Source: JARYMI01 sp037444845 (lineage in GTDB: Bacteria > Acidobacteriota > Aminicenantia > Aminicenantales > UBA8522). Taken from it: a DNA stretch of 64,000 nucleotides. The stretch lies in the NCBI GenBank assembly GCA_037444845.1, contig JBBILQ010000005.1, positions 1-64,000 on the forward strand, given 5' to 3'. The position numbers and the translations under genes are program-made. Shown one piece after another: positions 43,687 to 52,164 of this stretch. The stretch's first letter is position 1; each line of letters starts with the position of its first letter. The notes under the pieces were generated by a model that saw only the letters and a list, made by a program, of their open reading frames with translations, had not been told where the DNA came from and did no database searches.

Positions 43687-45852
43687 ATGAAATCGTCGTC
43701 AAGGGAAGACTTCGGGCTGCCCGATGAAGTCAACTACAAGAAGCTGACTTCGAGGAACACGCTTGTCACCATCCTCCTGTTTGTGATCCCGTTTTTTCTT
43801 CTCTATCTCGCCGTCAACCACGAAGTCTCTTCTCTTATCAAAAGTCAAATCTACACCCACTTATCCGACACCGTCGCTGAGAACATCAAGACCATTGCCA
43901 TTTTCCTCCAGGACAGGGAGACGGACCTCCGCTCCTTCTCCCATCTCAACATCGAAAAAATCGAGGAGGTCCAGAGTTTATCGCCGTTTCTGAAGACCCT
44001 GCTCAGCGAAAAAAAATGGTATGATTTCCTCATCGTCGCTGACCTTGAAGGCGACATTATCCTGTCCATCAACCGGGACATCTCTGGCAATATCGCCAAC
44101 AGAAAGTACTTCCAGGTCTCCAGGGAAGGAAAATTTTTTAACTCTGGAGTTTTTTACTCGGACATTATTCAGTCGCCCGTCATGGTCCTTTCTCATCCCC
44201 TCCTCAACCAGGAGAATCGTATCATCGGAGTCCTGGCTGCTTCCGTCGACCTCAATAGCTTCTACGGCCTTCTTTTTGACCTCAGGATCGGCAAGACCAG
44301 CGAGCTCTTCCTCGTCGATAGCAGCGGGACGCTCCTCTCGCCGACAAAGCTTGGAGGAAGACTTCTTGCAGACAAGGGCTATTGGGAAAAGGAGGGCAAT
44401 CCCCATCAAGGGGAACGCGGTGTCACGACGCACGTAGACTACCGCGGCCAGAAGGTCCTCTGCGCCTACGAGTTTCTGAGCCAGTTCAACTTCTTTCTCG
44501 TCTCGGAGATGGACCTCAAGGAAGCGCTGATCCTTCTCAGGGAGGTGAACAAGATCGTGCTCTTGCTTTTCATCCCGTTCTTTGTCCTTCTCATCGTCAT
44601 TTCCAACCTTCACGCTCGCCGGACGACGTCTCTGGTCAAAAAATTGACCACGAACCTCAGGTCGGCGCTCGAGGAAGCCAGGGCTAAGAAAAAAGAGGTC
44701 GATGTGATGAACATTGAGCTGGAAAAGAGGGCCAAAGAAAGCGATCTCCTGGCCGAGGAATTGCGCCTTTCGGAAGAATACATCACGAACCTCCTGGACA
44801 GCATTTCCCTGGGAGTCATCGGCCTCAATTCATCCGGAAAGATCACCCATCTCAATAAAGAGATCCGCGGTCTCTTCAACCTCCCTGATTTGAAGAAAGG
44901 ACAGGATATTCTCAAAGCTCTGCCCTGGCTGAACGACAAGGATATCGAACTGGCCTTTGAGAACACGATCTTCAACGGCAGGCCCAACCGGGTCGAGAAA
45001 AGAAGGATCGACAGGGGAAAAGGAGACGAGTATTTCAACCTCTCATTCTTTCCTGTCGAGGACGGCCACGGCAAGATCCTCGGCGTGAGCATCCTCATCG
45101 AAAACGTCACCGAGCGGGAGAAACTCCACGGACAGCTCGCCGAATACGAAAAGCTCTCGGCCCTGAGCCAGCTGGCCCTCGGCGCCGCCCACGAGATCAA
45201 CAACCCCCTCCTGGGCATATCCTCTTACCTCGAAATCCTCCGCGAGGGAGCCGGCGGAGAGAGAGACAAGCAGGAAATCGAGGTTGTCCTGGAGAATGTC
45301 TACAGAATCTCAGAGACGATCCGCGGTCTCCTTAATTTTGCCCGGCCCACTCCGCCCCAATTTACCAAGATTAACATCAACCAGCTCATAGCGGATACTC
45401 TGTCCTTCCTGAGTCATCAGCCTATCTTCAGGAACATAAAGATCGATAAAACCCTGCCTCCTTCCCTGCCTCAGGTCACGGCCGACCCGAATCAAATCCG
45501 CCAGGTTTTGACGAACATGTTCATCAACGCAGCCCAGTCCATGCCGAAAGGCGGCGATCTCCGGGTGGAAACCTCCAAGGTCAAGTTCAAGGACCTCATC
45601 CAGGTTGACATCATCGACACGGGAATCGGTATCCCGCCGGATAACCTGAAAAAAATCTTCGACCCTTTTTTCACGACAAAAAAGAGCCAGGGAACAGGGC
45701 TCGGCTTGAGCATCAGCCTGAGTTATATCAAGAACCACTCCGGAGATATCTTTGTCCAGAGCGAGGTCAATAAAGGCACGGCATTCTCTATCGTCCTGCC
45801 CATCCGGCAGAAAGGCAAAGCGTTGATGAAAGACGAGGAGATCATCTCGTGA
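43687..45852 (+). CDS. Cache-domain sensor histidine kinase
   Basis: A 721-residue kinase. A short cytoplasmic tail and helix (about 20-42) lead to a periplasmic double-Cache-like sensor (about 43-287), a second helix (about 288-309), a coiled coil, a PAS domain (about 365-470), HisKA with His502 in LALGAAHEINNPLLG, and an HATPase with NAAQSM, DTGIGIP and GTGLGLSI. Cache domains usually bind small extracellular ligands. It overlaps the downstream regulator as GTGA, so the two form a pair. Confidence 0.9.
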   Translation: MKSSSREDFGLPDEVNYKKLTSRNTLVTILLFVIPFFLLYLAVNHEVSSLIKSQIYTHLSDTVAENIKTIAIFLQDRETDLRSFSHLNIEKIEEVQSLSPFLKTLLSEKKWYDFLIVADLEGDIILSINRDISGNIANRKYFQVSREGKFFNSGVFYSDIIQSPVMVLSHPLLNQENRIIGVLAASVDLNSFYGLLFDLRIGKTSELFLVDSSGTLLSPTKLGGRLLADKGYWEKEGNPHQGERGVTTHVDYRGQKVLCAYEFLSQFNFFLVSEMDLKEALILLREVNKIVLLLFIPFFVLLIVISNLHARRTTSLVKKLTTNLRSALEEARAKKKEVDVMNIELEKRAKESDLLAEELRLSEEYITNLLDSISLGVIGLNSSGKITHLNKEIRGLFNLPDLKKGQDILKALPWLNDKDIELAFENTIFNGRPNRVEKRRIDRGKGDEYFNLSFFPVEDGHGKILGVSILIENVTEREKLHGQLAEYEKLSALSQLALGAAHEINNPLLGISSYLEILREGAGGERDKQEIEVVLENVYRISETIRGLLNFARPTPPQFTKININQLIADTLSFLSHQPIFRNIKIDKTLPPSLPQVTADPNQIRQVLTNMFINAAQSMPKGGDLRVETSKVKFKDLIQVDIIDTGIGIPPDNLKKIFDPFFTTKKSQGTGLGLSISLSYIKNHSGDIFVQSEVNKGTAFSIVLPIRQKGKALMKDEEIIS

Positions 45853-47222
45853 GCCTGTATTCCATCCTGATCGTCGATGATGAGATTCTCACCCTGAACA
45901 ACCTGAAAAAGGTTTTGGAAAAAGAGAACTACGAAGTCCTGGTCACGAACTCGGGAGAAAAAGCCCTGGAGATGTTCGAAAAATATAAGCCTCAGCTCGT
46001 TCTCCTGGATCTGATGCTTCCGGGTATCTCGGGAATTGAAGTCCTCAAACGAATCAAAGAGCTGGAGAGAGAGACGATTGTCATCATGATGAGCGCGTAC
46101 GAGATCTTAGAGAAGGCTGTCGAGTCGATGAAATTGGGCGCCTACGATTATCTGCTGAAGCCGTTTAAGGTCAGCGACCTCAAGAACACCATTCGGAGGG
46201 CCCTCGAGACCCTTTCCTTGCGCATCCGCGTCCTGGAACATCTGGAATCAGAGAAAGGCCGTTATTATTTCGGGAAAATCATCGCTGAGAGCCGCGGGAT
46301 GAAAGATGTCGTCCGGTTAGCCAAGAGGGTGGCGGCTTCAGATAAGACCACGGTTATTCTTCAGGGCGAAAGCGGAACAGGAAAAGAGCTCCTGGCCAAG
46401 GCCATTCACTACCACAGCCCGCGGGCCGAAAAACCGCTTGTGGAGATCAACTGCGCAGCGATCCCTGAAAACCTGTTAGAAAGCGAGCTCTTCGGGTACG
46501 AGGCCGGAGCCTTCACGGATGCCAGAAAAAGAAAAGCGGGTCTCCTGGAAAGAGGGGACGGTGGCACAGTTTTCTTCGATGAGATTGGCGATATGTCGCT
46601 AAACCTCCAGGCCAAGCTGCTGCGCGTCCTGGAAGAAGAGACGTTTACACGCCTGGGAGGGGCGCAGCCGATCAAAGTCAACCTCCGGGTGATCGCCGCA
46701 ACAAACCAGGATCTGGCCAAAGCAACAGAGAAAGGTCAATTCCGCTCCGACCTTTTCTACAGGCTGAACGTCGTGCCCATCGTCATCCCGCCGCTCAGAG
46801 AAAGAAAAGAAGACATCCTTCCCCTGGCCCTCTCGCTCGTCCAGGAGCTCAACCAGGAACTGCGGCGCGCCTACAAGGGAATTACCCAAGAAGCGGCTCA
46901 GGCCATGCTTTCTTATCCCTGGCCGGGTAATGTCAGAGAGCTCAGGAACATGATCGAAAGAATCATGTCTCTTTATGCGGAGGAAGAGGTTCAGTTCGTC
47001 CATTTTCCGGCTGAAATTCGGGATTATCGAGCTTTGCCGGAAAACAAAATCATCGAGAAAATCGCTCCCGGGGAATCGATGCCCACTCTGGAAGAGCTCG
47101 AGAAGCTGTACATCGAAAAAGTCCTGGCCTCGACCGGCCGGAACAAATCTCATGCGGCCAGAATTCTGGGTATCCATCCGACGTCGCTTTTCAGAAAGCT
47201 GAAATCCTGGGAAACCCCCTGA
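45849..47222 (+). CDS. Sigma54-type response regulator
   Basis: A 457-residue NtrC-family activator: receiver with Asp in LVLLDLMLP, AAA+ with GESGTGKE and GGTVFFDEIGDM, and a Fis-type DNA-binding C-terminus (NKSHAARILGIHPTSLFRKL). The sigma54-contact loop reads GAFTDA, a modest change from GAFTGA and unlike the more divergent loop of the NtrX at 40629. The start codon is GTG inside the kinase stop. Targets are unknown; the next gene downstream is a candidate. Confidence 0.92.
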   Translation: MSLYSILIVDDEILTLNNLKKVLEKENYEVLVTNSGEKALEMFEKYKPQLVLLDLMLPGISGIEVLKRIKELERETIVIMMSAYEILEKAVESMKLGAYDYLLKPFKVSDLKNTIRRALETLSLRIRVLEHLESEKGRYYFGKIIAESRGMKDVVRLAKRVAASDKTTVILQGESGTGKELLAKAIHYHSPRAEKPLVEINCAAIPENLLESELFGYEAGAFTDARKRKAGLLERGDGGTVFFDEIGDMSLNLQAKLLRVLEEETFTRLGGAQPIKVNLRVIAATNQDLAKATEKGQFRSDLFYRLNVVPIVIPPLRERKEDILPLALSLVQELNQELRRAYKGITQEAAQAMLSYPWPGNVRELRNMIERIMSLYAEEEVQFVHFPAEIRDYRALPENKIIEKIAPGESMPTLEELEKLYIEKVLASTGRNKSHAARILGIHPTSLFRKLKSWETP

Positions 47223-47295
47223 CCCGCCTCTCGTATATCTGCTAATCCTTAAGCTCGGGCCAAGCGGCCGATGCCTGCCCCAAGCCAGAAGACCT

Positions 47296-47326
47296 TGCAA
47301 AATGCGTTAGTGCAAAATGCTATAAT
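47296..47326 (+). promoter_or_regulatory. Direct repeat and extended -10 upstream of the 86-residue gene
   Basis: TGCAAAATGC occurs at 47296-47305 and again at 47311-47320, directly abutting TATAAT (47321-47326), which with the preceding TGC forms an extended -10. The 15-base period and position suggest a regulator site over the -35 region. Start near 47333 leaves a leader of about 90 AT-rich bases. Confidence 0.5.
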
Positions 47327-47423
47327 TCAGCGTCTAAAGATTTTTATTTTCTTTATTTTCAATAAGATAGAAAATGGCATAAGGCTTGCAATTCCTTGGG
47401 TGTGTTCATAAAGGAGGTTTGAC

Positions 47424-47684
47424 ATGAGCATTTATAACAAATCATCCGCTGCTATCAAAAAGAAAGAGGAGGATTCCCTCCTCGAAAATGAAGGCGGCCA
47501 GATGGCCGAGGTCATCCCTTTCCCTGATATCCAAAAGATAATCGCCAAAAAGCCCGGCCAGAAAAAGAAGGCCCGCCTGGAAGGGAAGTACCTTCATTAT
47601 CGCGGCAAAAAAATCCCCATCCTCCAGTTCCAGAAATCCGGATACGACAAGCTCCTGAAGCTTCTTGTCAAAGAAATTGGCTGA
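47424..47684 (+). CDS. Hypothetical 86-residue basic protein
   Basis: An excellent AAAGGAGG ribosome site precedes the ATG. The product is Lys-rich with no membrane segment. Its N-terminal third is polar, the middle contains AEVIPFPDIQKII, and the C-terminal part GKYLHYRGKKIPILQFQ then YDKLLKLLVKEIG could be a small alpha/beta unit. No family is recognised. It lies 14 bases before the glutamate dehydrogenase gene and probably shares its transcript. Confidence 0.6.
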   Translation: MSIYNKSSAAIKKKEEDSLLENEGGQMAEVIPFPDIQKIIAKKPGQKKKARLEGKYLHYRGKKIPILQFQKSGYDKLLKLLVKEIG

Positions 47685-47698
47685 GAAGAGGTAAGACG

Positions 47699-49003
47699 AT
47701 GGCCAAGAAAGAAGAAGCAAAAGTCCGGTACATCAGCCCCCTGCCCGAGCTGCGCGAGAAAGAGTACGACCCGTTTCTTGAAGCCACCCTGCAGTTCGAA
47801 CGAGCAGCCACTTTTTTAGACCTGGACCACTGGATTTACCAGAGGCTCAAGTACCCGGAGCGAGAGCTCACCGTCCACTTAGCGATCACACTTGATAACG
47901 GCCGAGCGGAAAGCTTCACGGGCTTTCGCGTCCAGCATTCCACTGTCCGCGGGCCGGCTAAAGGAGGCATCCGGTTCAGCCCGAACGCATCGCTCAGCGA
48001 ATGCAAGGCCCTTGCCACCTGGATGACCTGGAAATGCGCTGTCCTCGACCTTCCCTTCGGGGGCGGCAAAGGCGCGGTCATCTGCGACCCGCTCAAGATG
48101 TCGGAAAACGAGCTTAAGAAGCTGACCAAGGAGTACACCCTGGCTATCAGGGACATCATCGGGCCTTTTAAGGACATTCCAGCGCCGGATATGTTTACCA
48201 ACGCCCAGACAATGGCCTGGATTGCCGACGCGTATGGCCAGGGGCAGGGATACCTGGAACCGGCGGTCGTCACCGGCAAGCCCGTCCACCTCTGGGGTTC
48301 TTTGGGGCGGGCCATGGCAACGGGCACAGGACTCTATTTCGTCCTCGAAGAAGCGGCCAAGCATCTCGATTTCCATCTTGAAGGAAAGAAGGTTGCTGTG
48401 CTCGGTTTCGGCAACGTCGGCTCTTCGATCGCCAAGCTCGTCCATCAAGCCGGCTGCACAATCATCGCCGTCACGGATATATTTGGAGGAATTCACAACG
48501 AGAAAGGCATCGACCCACTTGAGCTGGAAAAACAGGTTGCGCAAACGGGAAGCATCGTCAATTTCCCGGGGACAGAGCCGATCGATAACGAAAGCTTGAT
48601 TGCCCTGCCCTGCGACATCCTCATCCCCGCCGCCGTGGAAGGCCAGATCAACAGGGACAACGCGGACAGGGTGAAAGCCAGAATCATCCTCGAAGGAGCA
48701 AACGGCCCGACGACCTTAGAGGCGGATGAGATCCTGAAAGATAAAAAAGTCCTCGTCGCGCCGGACATCCTGGCCAATGCCGGCGGAGTGACCGTCTCTT
48801 ATCTTGAATGGGTCCAGAACCTTCAGAGGTATTTTTTCACAGAGGAGGAAGTCCGCGAAAAGACAGAAAAGAAGATGAAAAAGGCCTTCTGGGATGTCGT
48901 GGCCACGATGGAAAAATACGGCGTCACCATGAGGGAAGCAGCTTATATCCTGGCTGTAGGAAGGGTAGCGGAGTCCTTAACGGCCCTGGGAAGAGCCGCT
49001 TAG
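47699..49003 (+). CDS. gdhA: Glutamate dehydrogenase (Glu/Leu/Phe/Val family)
   Basis: A 434-residue NAD(P)-dependent amino acid dehydrogenase. GPAKGGIRFSP and the catalytic Lys in LPFGGGKGAV form the active site, followed by GFGNVGSSIAKLVHQAG as nucleotide-binding motif. Length and these segments fit GdhA of bacteria and archaea, interconverting glutamate and 2-oxoglutarate. It would connect with the 2-oxoacid:ferredoxin oxidoreductase at 24304-26903 in amino acid fermentation. Confidence 0.93.
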   Translation: MAKKEEAKVRYISPLPELREKEYDPFLEATLQFERAATFLDLDHWIYQRLKYPERELTVHLAITLDNGRAESFTGFRVQHSTVRGPAKGGIRFSPNASLSECKALATWMTWKCAVLDLPFGGGKGAVICDPLKMSENELKKLTKEYTLAIRDIIGPFKDIPAPDMFTNAQTMAWIADAYGQGQGYLEPAVVTGKPVHLWGSLGRAMATGTGLYFVLEEAAKHLDFHLEGKKVAVLGFGNVGSSIAKLVHQAGCTIIAVTDIFGGIHNEKGIDPLELEKQVAQTGSIVNFPGTEPIDNESLIALPCDILIPAAVEGQINRDNADRVKARIILEGANGPTTLEADEILKDKKVLVAPDILANAGGVTVSYLEWVQNLQRYFFTEEEVREKTEKKMKKAFWDVVATMEKYGVTMREAAYILAVGRVAESLTALGRAA

Positions 49004-49040
49004 CCATCCGGGCTCACCTTCTTTCTTATAAATATGAACA

Positions 49041-49078
49041 GAGGGCGGGCAGCGGAACACATTCCCCTCCCCGCCCTC
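49041..49078. terminator. Probable bidirectional hairpin terminator
   Basis: GAGGGCGGG (49041-49049) and CCCGCCCTC (49070-49078) form a perfect 9-pair stem, with an inner GGAA/TTCC extension in the loop. It lies between the convergent gdhA and TonB-receptor stop codons. No T-run follows, so the mechanism is uncertain. Confidence 0.5.
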
Positions 49079-49108
49079 ACCCTATTCTGAGCGTGAACGC
49101 GATCGACC

Positions 49109-51886
49109 TTAGAAATTGATGTAGAAAGACACGACGAACCTTCTCGGACTGGCGTAGGAAGTAGGCCTGCCGAAATTGGGATTTTCTGTCTTTGGAGTAT
49201 AAGGGTCCCATTTTTCTACATCAAAGTATTTAACCGGGTCAACGTAAAGGACAGCCTGGTTATTAAAGAGGTTCATTATCCTTGCCTCGATGACACCGTT
49301 AAGCCTTCCAAAGGGAATGCGGTGCGAAAGCTGAAGATCAAGGTTTGCCCAAGGCTCAACCCTCCTGCTTCCCGCTGGCTCTAAATATGCTCTGTTCGCA
49401 TACCACCAGCTTCTTCCCTGAGCCTGCCAGGGCGCGCCGCTCTGATACCTGAAATAGGCTCCGATGGCCGTTCTCTTCCAGAATTCCCAGGTAAAGAACG
49501 TTTTAAAAACATGTGTTCTATCTCCCAAAAGGGTGCCTTCTCTGTTAGGGTCTGTCATGTAAAGCCCGGGGCAATCATCAAGGGCAGAGGAGGCATAGAA
49601 CAGGGATTCAGCATAGTCGAGGTCCCAGTTGCCATAAAGCTTGCTCCAGGTATACATCATTAGGAATGACCATCTCTCGGCATAGGGCCTCTGCACCTGG
49701 AGCGTAAACGCCCTATACTTTCTGCGAGCCCAGGGGACATCGCTGTACACAAATCGGGAAGGAGCAGTCCATTTTCCGAAATTTATCAGGGGATAATCCT
49801 CGATGACGTTCTTAACCGTTCTAAACTGATACCATAAGTCAACCACCCAGCTTTTTCCAAAAAGCGGCCGGCTGTATCCAAAGACAGTTTCATCCTGGTA
49901 AGTCGGCTTTATTTCGGGAAGAATAACCTTTCCTGTCTCCGCCGCTGAGGGAATTTCTCTTACAGGTGCTCCAGTGACCTCAAAATATGCATCGATGCTA
50001 AAAATTCTCTTGGGGGCCGCGGCACGGGCAATGCTTTTGTTATCAAGAGCGTAATACCGGCCGAAATTACCGTAGAGTTTATCCCCGACTTTCTTATCAA
50101 GTACCAAGGTAAAACCAAGCCTTGGCTGAACCTCATCCGCAAAATCGAAATAGAACTTCCTTGTCTCTTTGCCCTTGGTCGAATCGGCCAGCCAGGCGTC
50201 TTTATCCACGAGGAAAGAAAAGGCATTCTCTCCAAAGGTCAGGTATTCATCCCTGTTTAGAAGAACGCCGAGGTTGAGAGTCAACCTTTCTCCTATGGTC
50301 ACTGTATCCTGGACAAAAATAGCGTAGGTCCTTCCGGCAGACTTCTGAGTTGAGCCCTCCGGAAGGTATCTTGCCCGGAATCCAGGTCTTGAGGCGCCCC
50401 CGACAAACGGCGCAATGTTAGAGAAGTAAGTAATAGAGCCCCATCCATTGGCCACTCTATCGAGATACTCGCCACCATGATCAAACCCAAAGCCTGCCTT
50501 TATGACATGGGTATGGTACCTAAAATCAAGATACTGAGTAAAAACTATTTTGAGCTCGTCCCGGAAGAAATCCTGCGTGTTGAACATAGAGGCCCCGCCG
50601 ACAAAAAGACCAGTTGCCGGGGCACCAAACATGTATCCTGAGACAGTTGCGAAATAGCCCATTCTATCAAGCCTTGCGGGGTCAAAAGCGGGCTTGTAGC
50701 CAAGCTCCGTCACTGGAACATCCCTGTTTTTCTGATCAACATGGTCATACTTTAATTCCAGGTAGGAGTTGGGGTTAATCACCCATGTCCAGGAAAAATA
50801 GTAGATCCGCTCCGTCCCTTTATAGTTTGTGGCTGTGGAGGGATGGTCATTAACTCCAATCCCCGCATTCTCCCCTTCCGTCGAACTGCTTCTGAGACTG
50901 GCGACAAATTGATGCTTGCGATGGGGATTGGCGCTGAGCTTCAGGAAGAATTCGTTGGTAGGATATTTTGAGTCAGGAACAGGACCCCATCTATTGACCC
51001 TCCCCGTTGTTTTTGAATAGGGCAGATTGCCCGAGAAATACCACCATAATTTGTCCTTGATAAGTGGGCCTCCCAACCCGAGGGATGGCCGGCTTACATC
51101 GGTCTTGGTGACGATGGTCGGGTCCTTGAACTTGGCGTACCAGTCTGCTGGCTCATAGACAAACCTGAGTGAACCTGAGAGGTTATTTGTCCCTGACCTG
51201 GTAATAGCGTTCGTGACCATGCCCACGGCTCTCCCGAATTCAGCCGAGACGGCCCCTCTCTTTATATTAATTTCCTGAATATCCAGTTCTGAGAAGCTCG
51301 AAAACAAATTAGCAAAGAATGGGTTGGTGACGTTAGAGCCATCGTAAAGGAATACGTTGTCTTGCTGATTCCCGCCGGCATTCAACCTTCCTCCAGCCAC
51401 CCCTGGAGCAAGGGCGATGAGGGAACCATAGGTCCTTCCGAGCGGCAGATTCTGAATGACTTTTGATTCAATACTGGTTGATATTTCAGTAGATTTGACA
51501 TCGACTAACGGAGAAGCGGCCGTTACCGTAACTTCCTCCTCAACCCTTCCTACAGGAACCATGATAGCTTCAACCTGGGTTTCCTTGTCGAGGGCGACGA
51601 TGACTTCAAGAGACAGGTCGATCATTTCTTGATGGGTTAATTCCAGTGTGTATCTTCCGGGAAGGAGTCCAGCAAACCGGAACAAGCCATTATCAGTTGT
51701 GGTGTATTCTCTCCCCGCTGGAAGAAGCGCCCCGGATATTTTTGCCTTTGCCTTGGCCAAGGGCACACCCTCTATGCTCTTAGCAACTCCAGAAACAGAC
51801 CCCCTGGTTCCAACTGCCTGAGAATAGGCAAAGGAACATATAATAACCACCATTAGAATTAGAATCAACGGCTCTAATTTTTTCAT
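49109..51886 (-). CDS. TonB-dependent receptor with carboxypeptidase-regulatory-like domain
   Basis: A 925-residue outer-membrane receptor. Signal peptide (1-22), a CarboxypepD_reg-like beta domain (about 27-110), a plug (about 115-235, with NLPLGRTYGSLIALAPGV) and a beta barrel ending in Phe. This Oar-like architecture is common in Acidobacteria-type genomes. A strong AGGAGG ribosome site precedes the ATG. Codons are visibly more AT-rich than in neighbouring genes. Its position beside an arabinose operon suggests a glycan ligand, but this is inferred. Confidence 0.9.
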   Translation of the reverse strand: MKKLEPLILILMVVIICSFAYSQAVGTRGSVSGVAKSIEGVPLAKAKAKISGALLPAGREYTTTDNGLFRFAGLLPGRYTLELTHQEMIDLSLEVIVALDKETQVEAIMVPVGRVEEEVTVTAASPLVDVKSTEISTSIESKVIQNLPLGRTYGSLIALAPGVAGGRLNAGGNQQDNVFLYDGSNVTNPFFANLFSSFSELDIQEINIKRGAVSAEFGRAVGMVTNAITRSGTNNLSGSLRFVYEPADWYAKFKDPTIVTKTDVSRPSLGLGGPLIKDKLWWYFSGNLPYSKTTGRVNRWGPVPDSKYPTNEFFLKLSANPHRKHQFVASLRSSSTEGENAGIGVNDHPSTATNYKGTERIYYFSWTWVINPNSYLELKYDHVDQKNRDVPVTELGYKPAFDPARLDRMGYFATVSGYMFGAPATGLFVGGASMFNTQDFFRDELKIVFTQYLDFRYHTHVIKAGFGFDHGGEYLDRVANGWGSITYFSNIAPFVGGASRPGFRARYLPEGSTQKSAGRTYAIFVQDTVTIGERLTLNLGVLLNRDEYLTFGENAFSFLVDKDAWLADSTKGKETRKFYFDFADEVQPRLGFTLVLDKKVGDKLYGNFGRYYALDNKSIARAAAPKRIFSIDAYFEVTGAPVREIPSAAETGKVILPEIKPTYQDETVFGYSRPLFGKSWVVDLWYQFRTVKNVIEDYPLINFGKWTAPSRFVYSDVPWARRKYRAFTLQVQRPYAERWSFLMMYTWSKLYGNWDLDYAESLFYASSALDDCPGLYMTDPNREGTLLGDRTHVFKTFFTWEFWKRTAIGAYFRYQSGAPWQAQGRSWWYANRAYLEPAGSRRVEPWANLDLQLSHRIPFGRLNGVIEARIMNLFNNQAVLYVDPVKYFDVEKWDPYTPKTENPNFGRPTSYASPRRFVVSFYINF

Positions 51887-52018
51887 TTTTTCCTCCTTTC
51901 TTTCCGTTATGAATCTTCCCTCCCTCTGCTTGTCTTAAAAATTCTCACTTCTTCAGTCAATAAACTGGGCTATTCTTCTTTAGTTCTTTCTCCCTCCACG
52001 GCCTTGCAATCTAATCTA

Positions 52019-52047
52019 TATATAAATCCACTCAAATAAAATGTCAA
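52019..52047 (-). promoter_or_regulatory. Promoter of the TonB-dependent receptor
   Basis: Minus strand perfect TTGACA (52047..52042), 17-base spacer, TATATA (52024..52019). Start near 52012 leaves a leader of about 125 AT-rich bases. Confidence 0.7.
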
Positions 52048-52164
52048 CTCAAGATTTTTCTTGCCCTCTCCCGGTTCTGGGACGTCGGACCTGATAACAT
52101 ATCCTCGAGCGCCTTCCTAATCCCTCCATCAAACTCCTGTCACTCCTCTCGGATATCAGTCATC

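Noticed and set aside
40629..47222. Sigma54 (-24/-12) promoters near the two regulators
   Set aside because: No TGGCAC-N5-TTGC-like element with correct spacing was found by eye; the promoters seen are sigma70-like.
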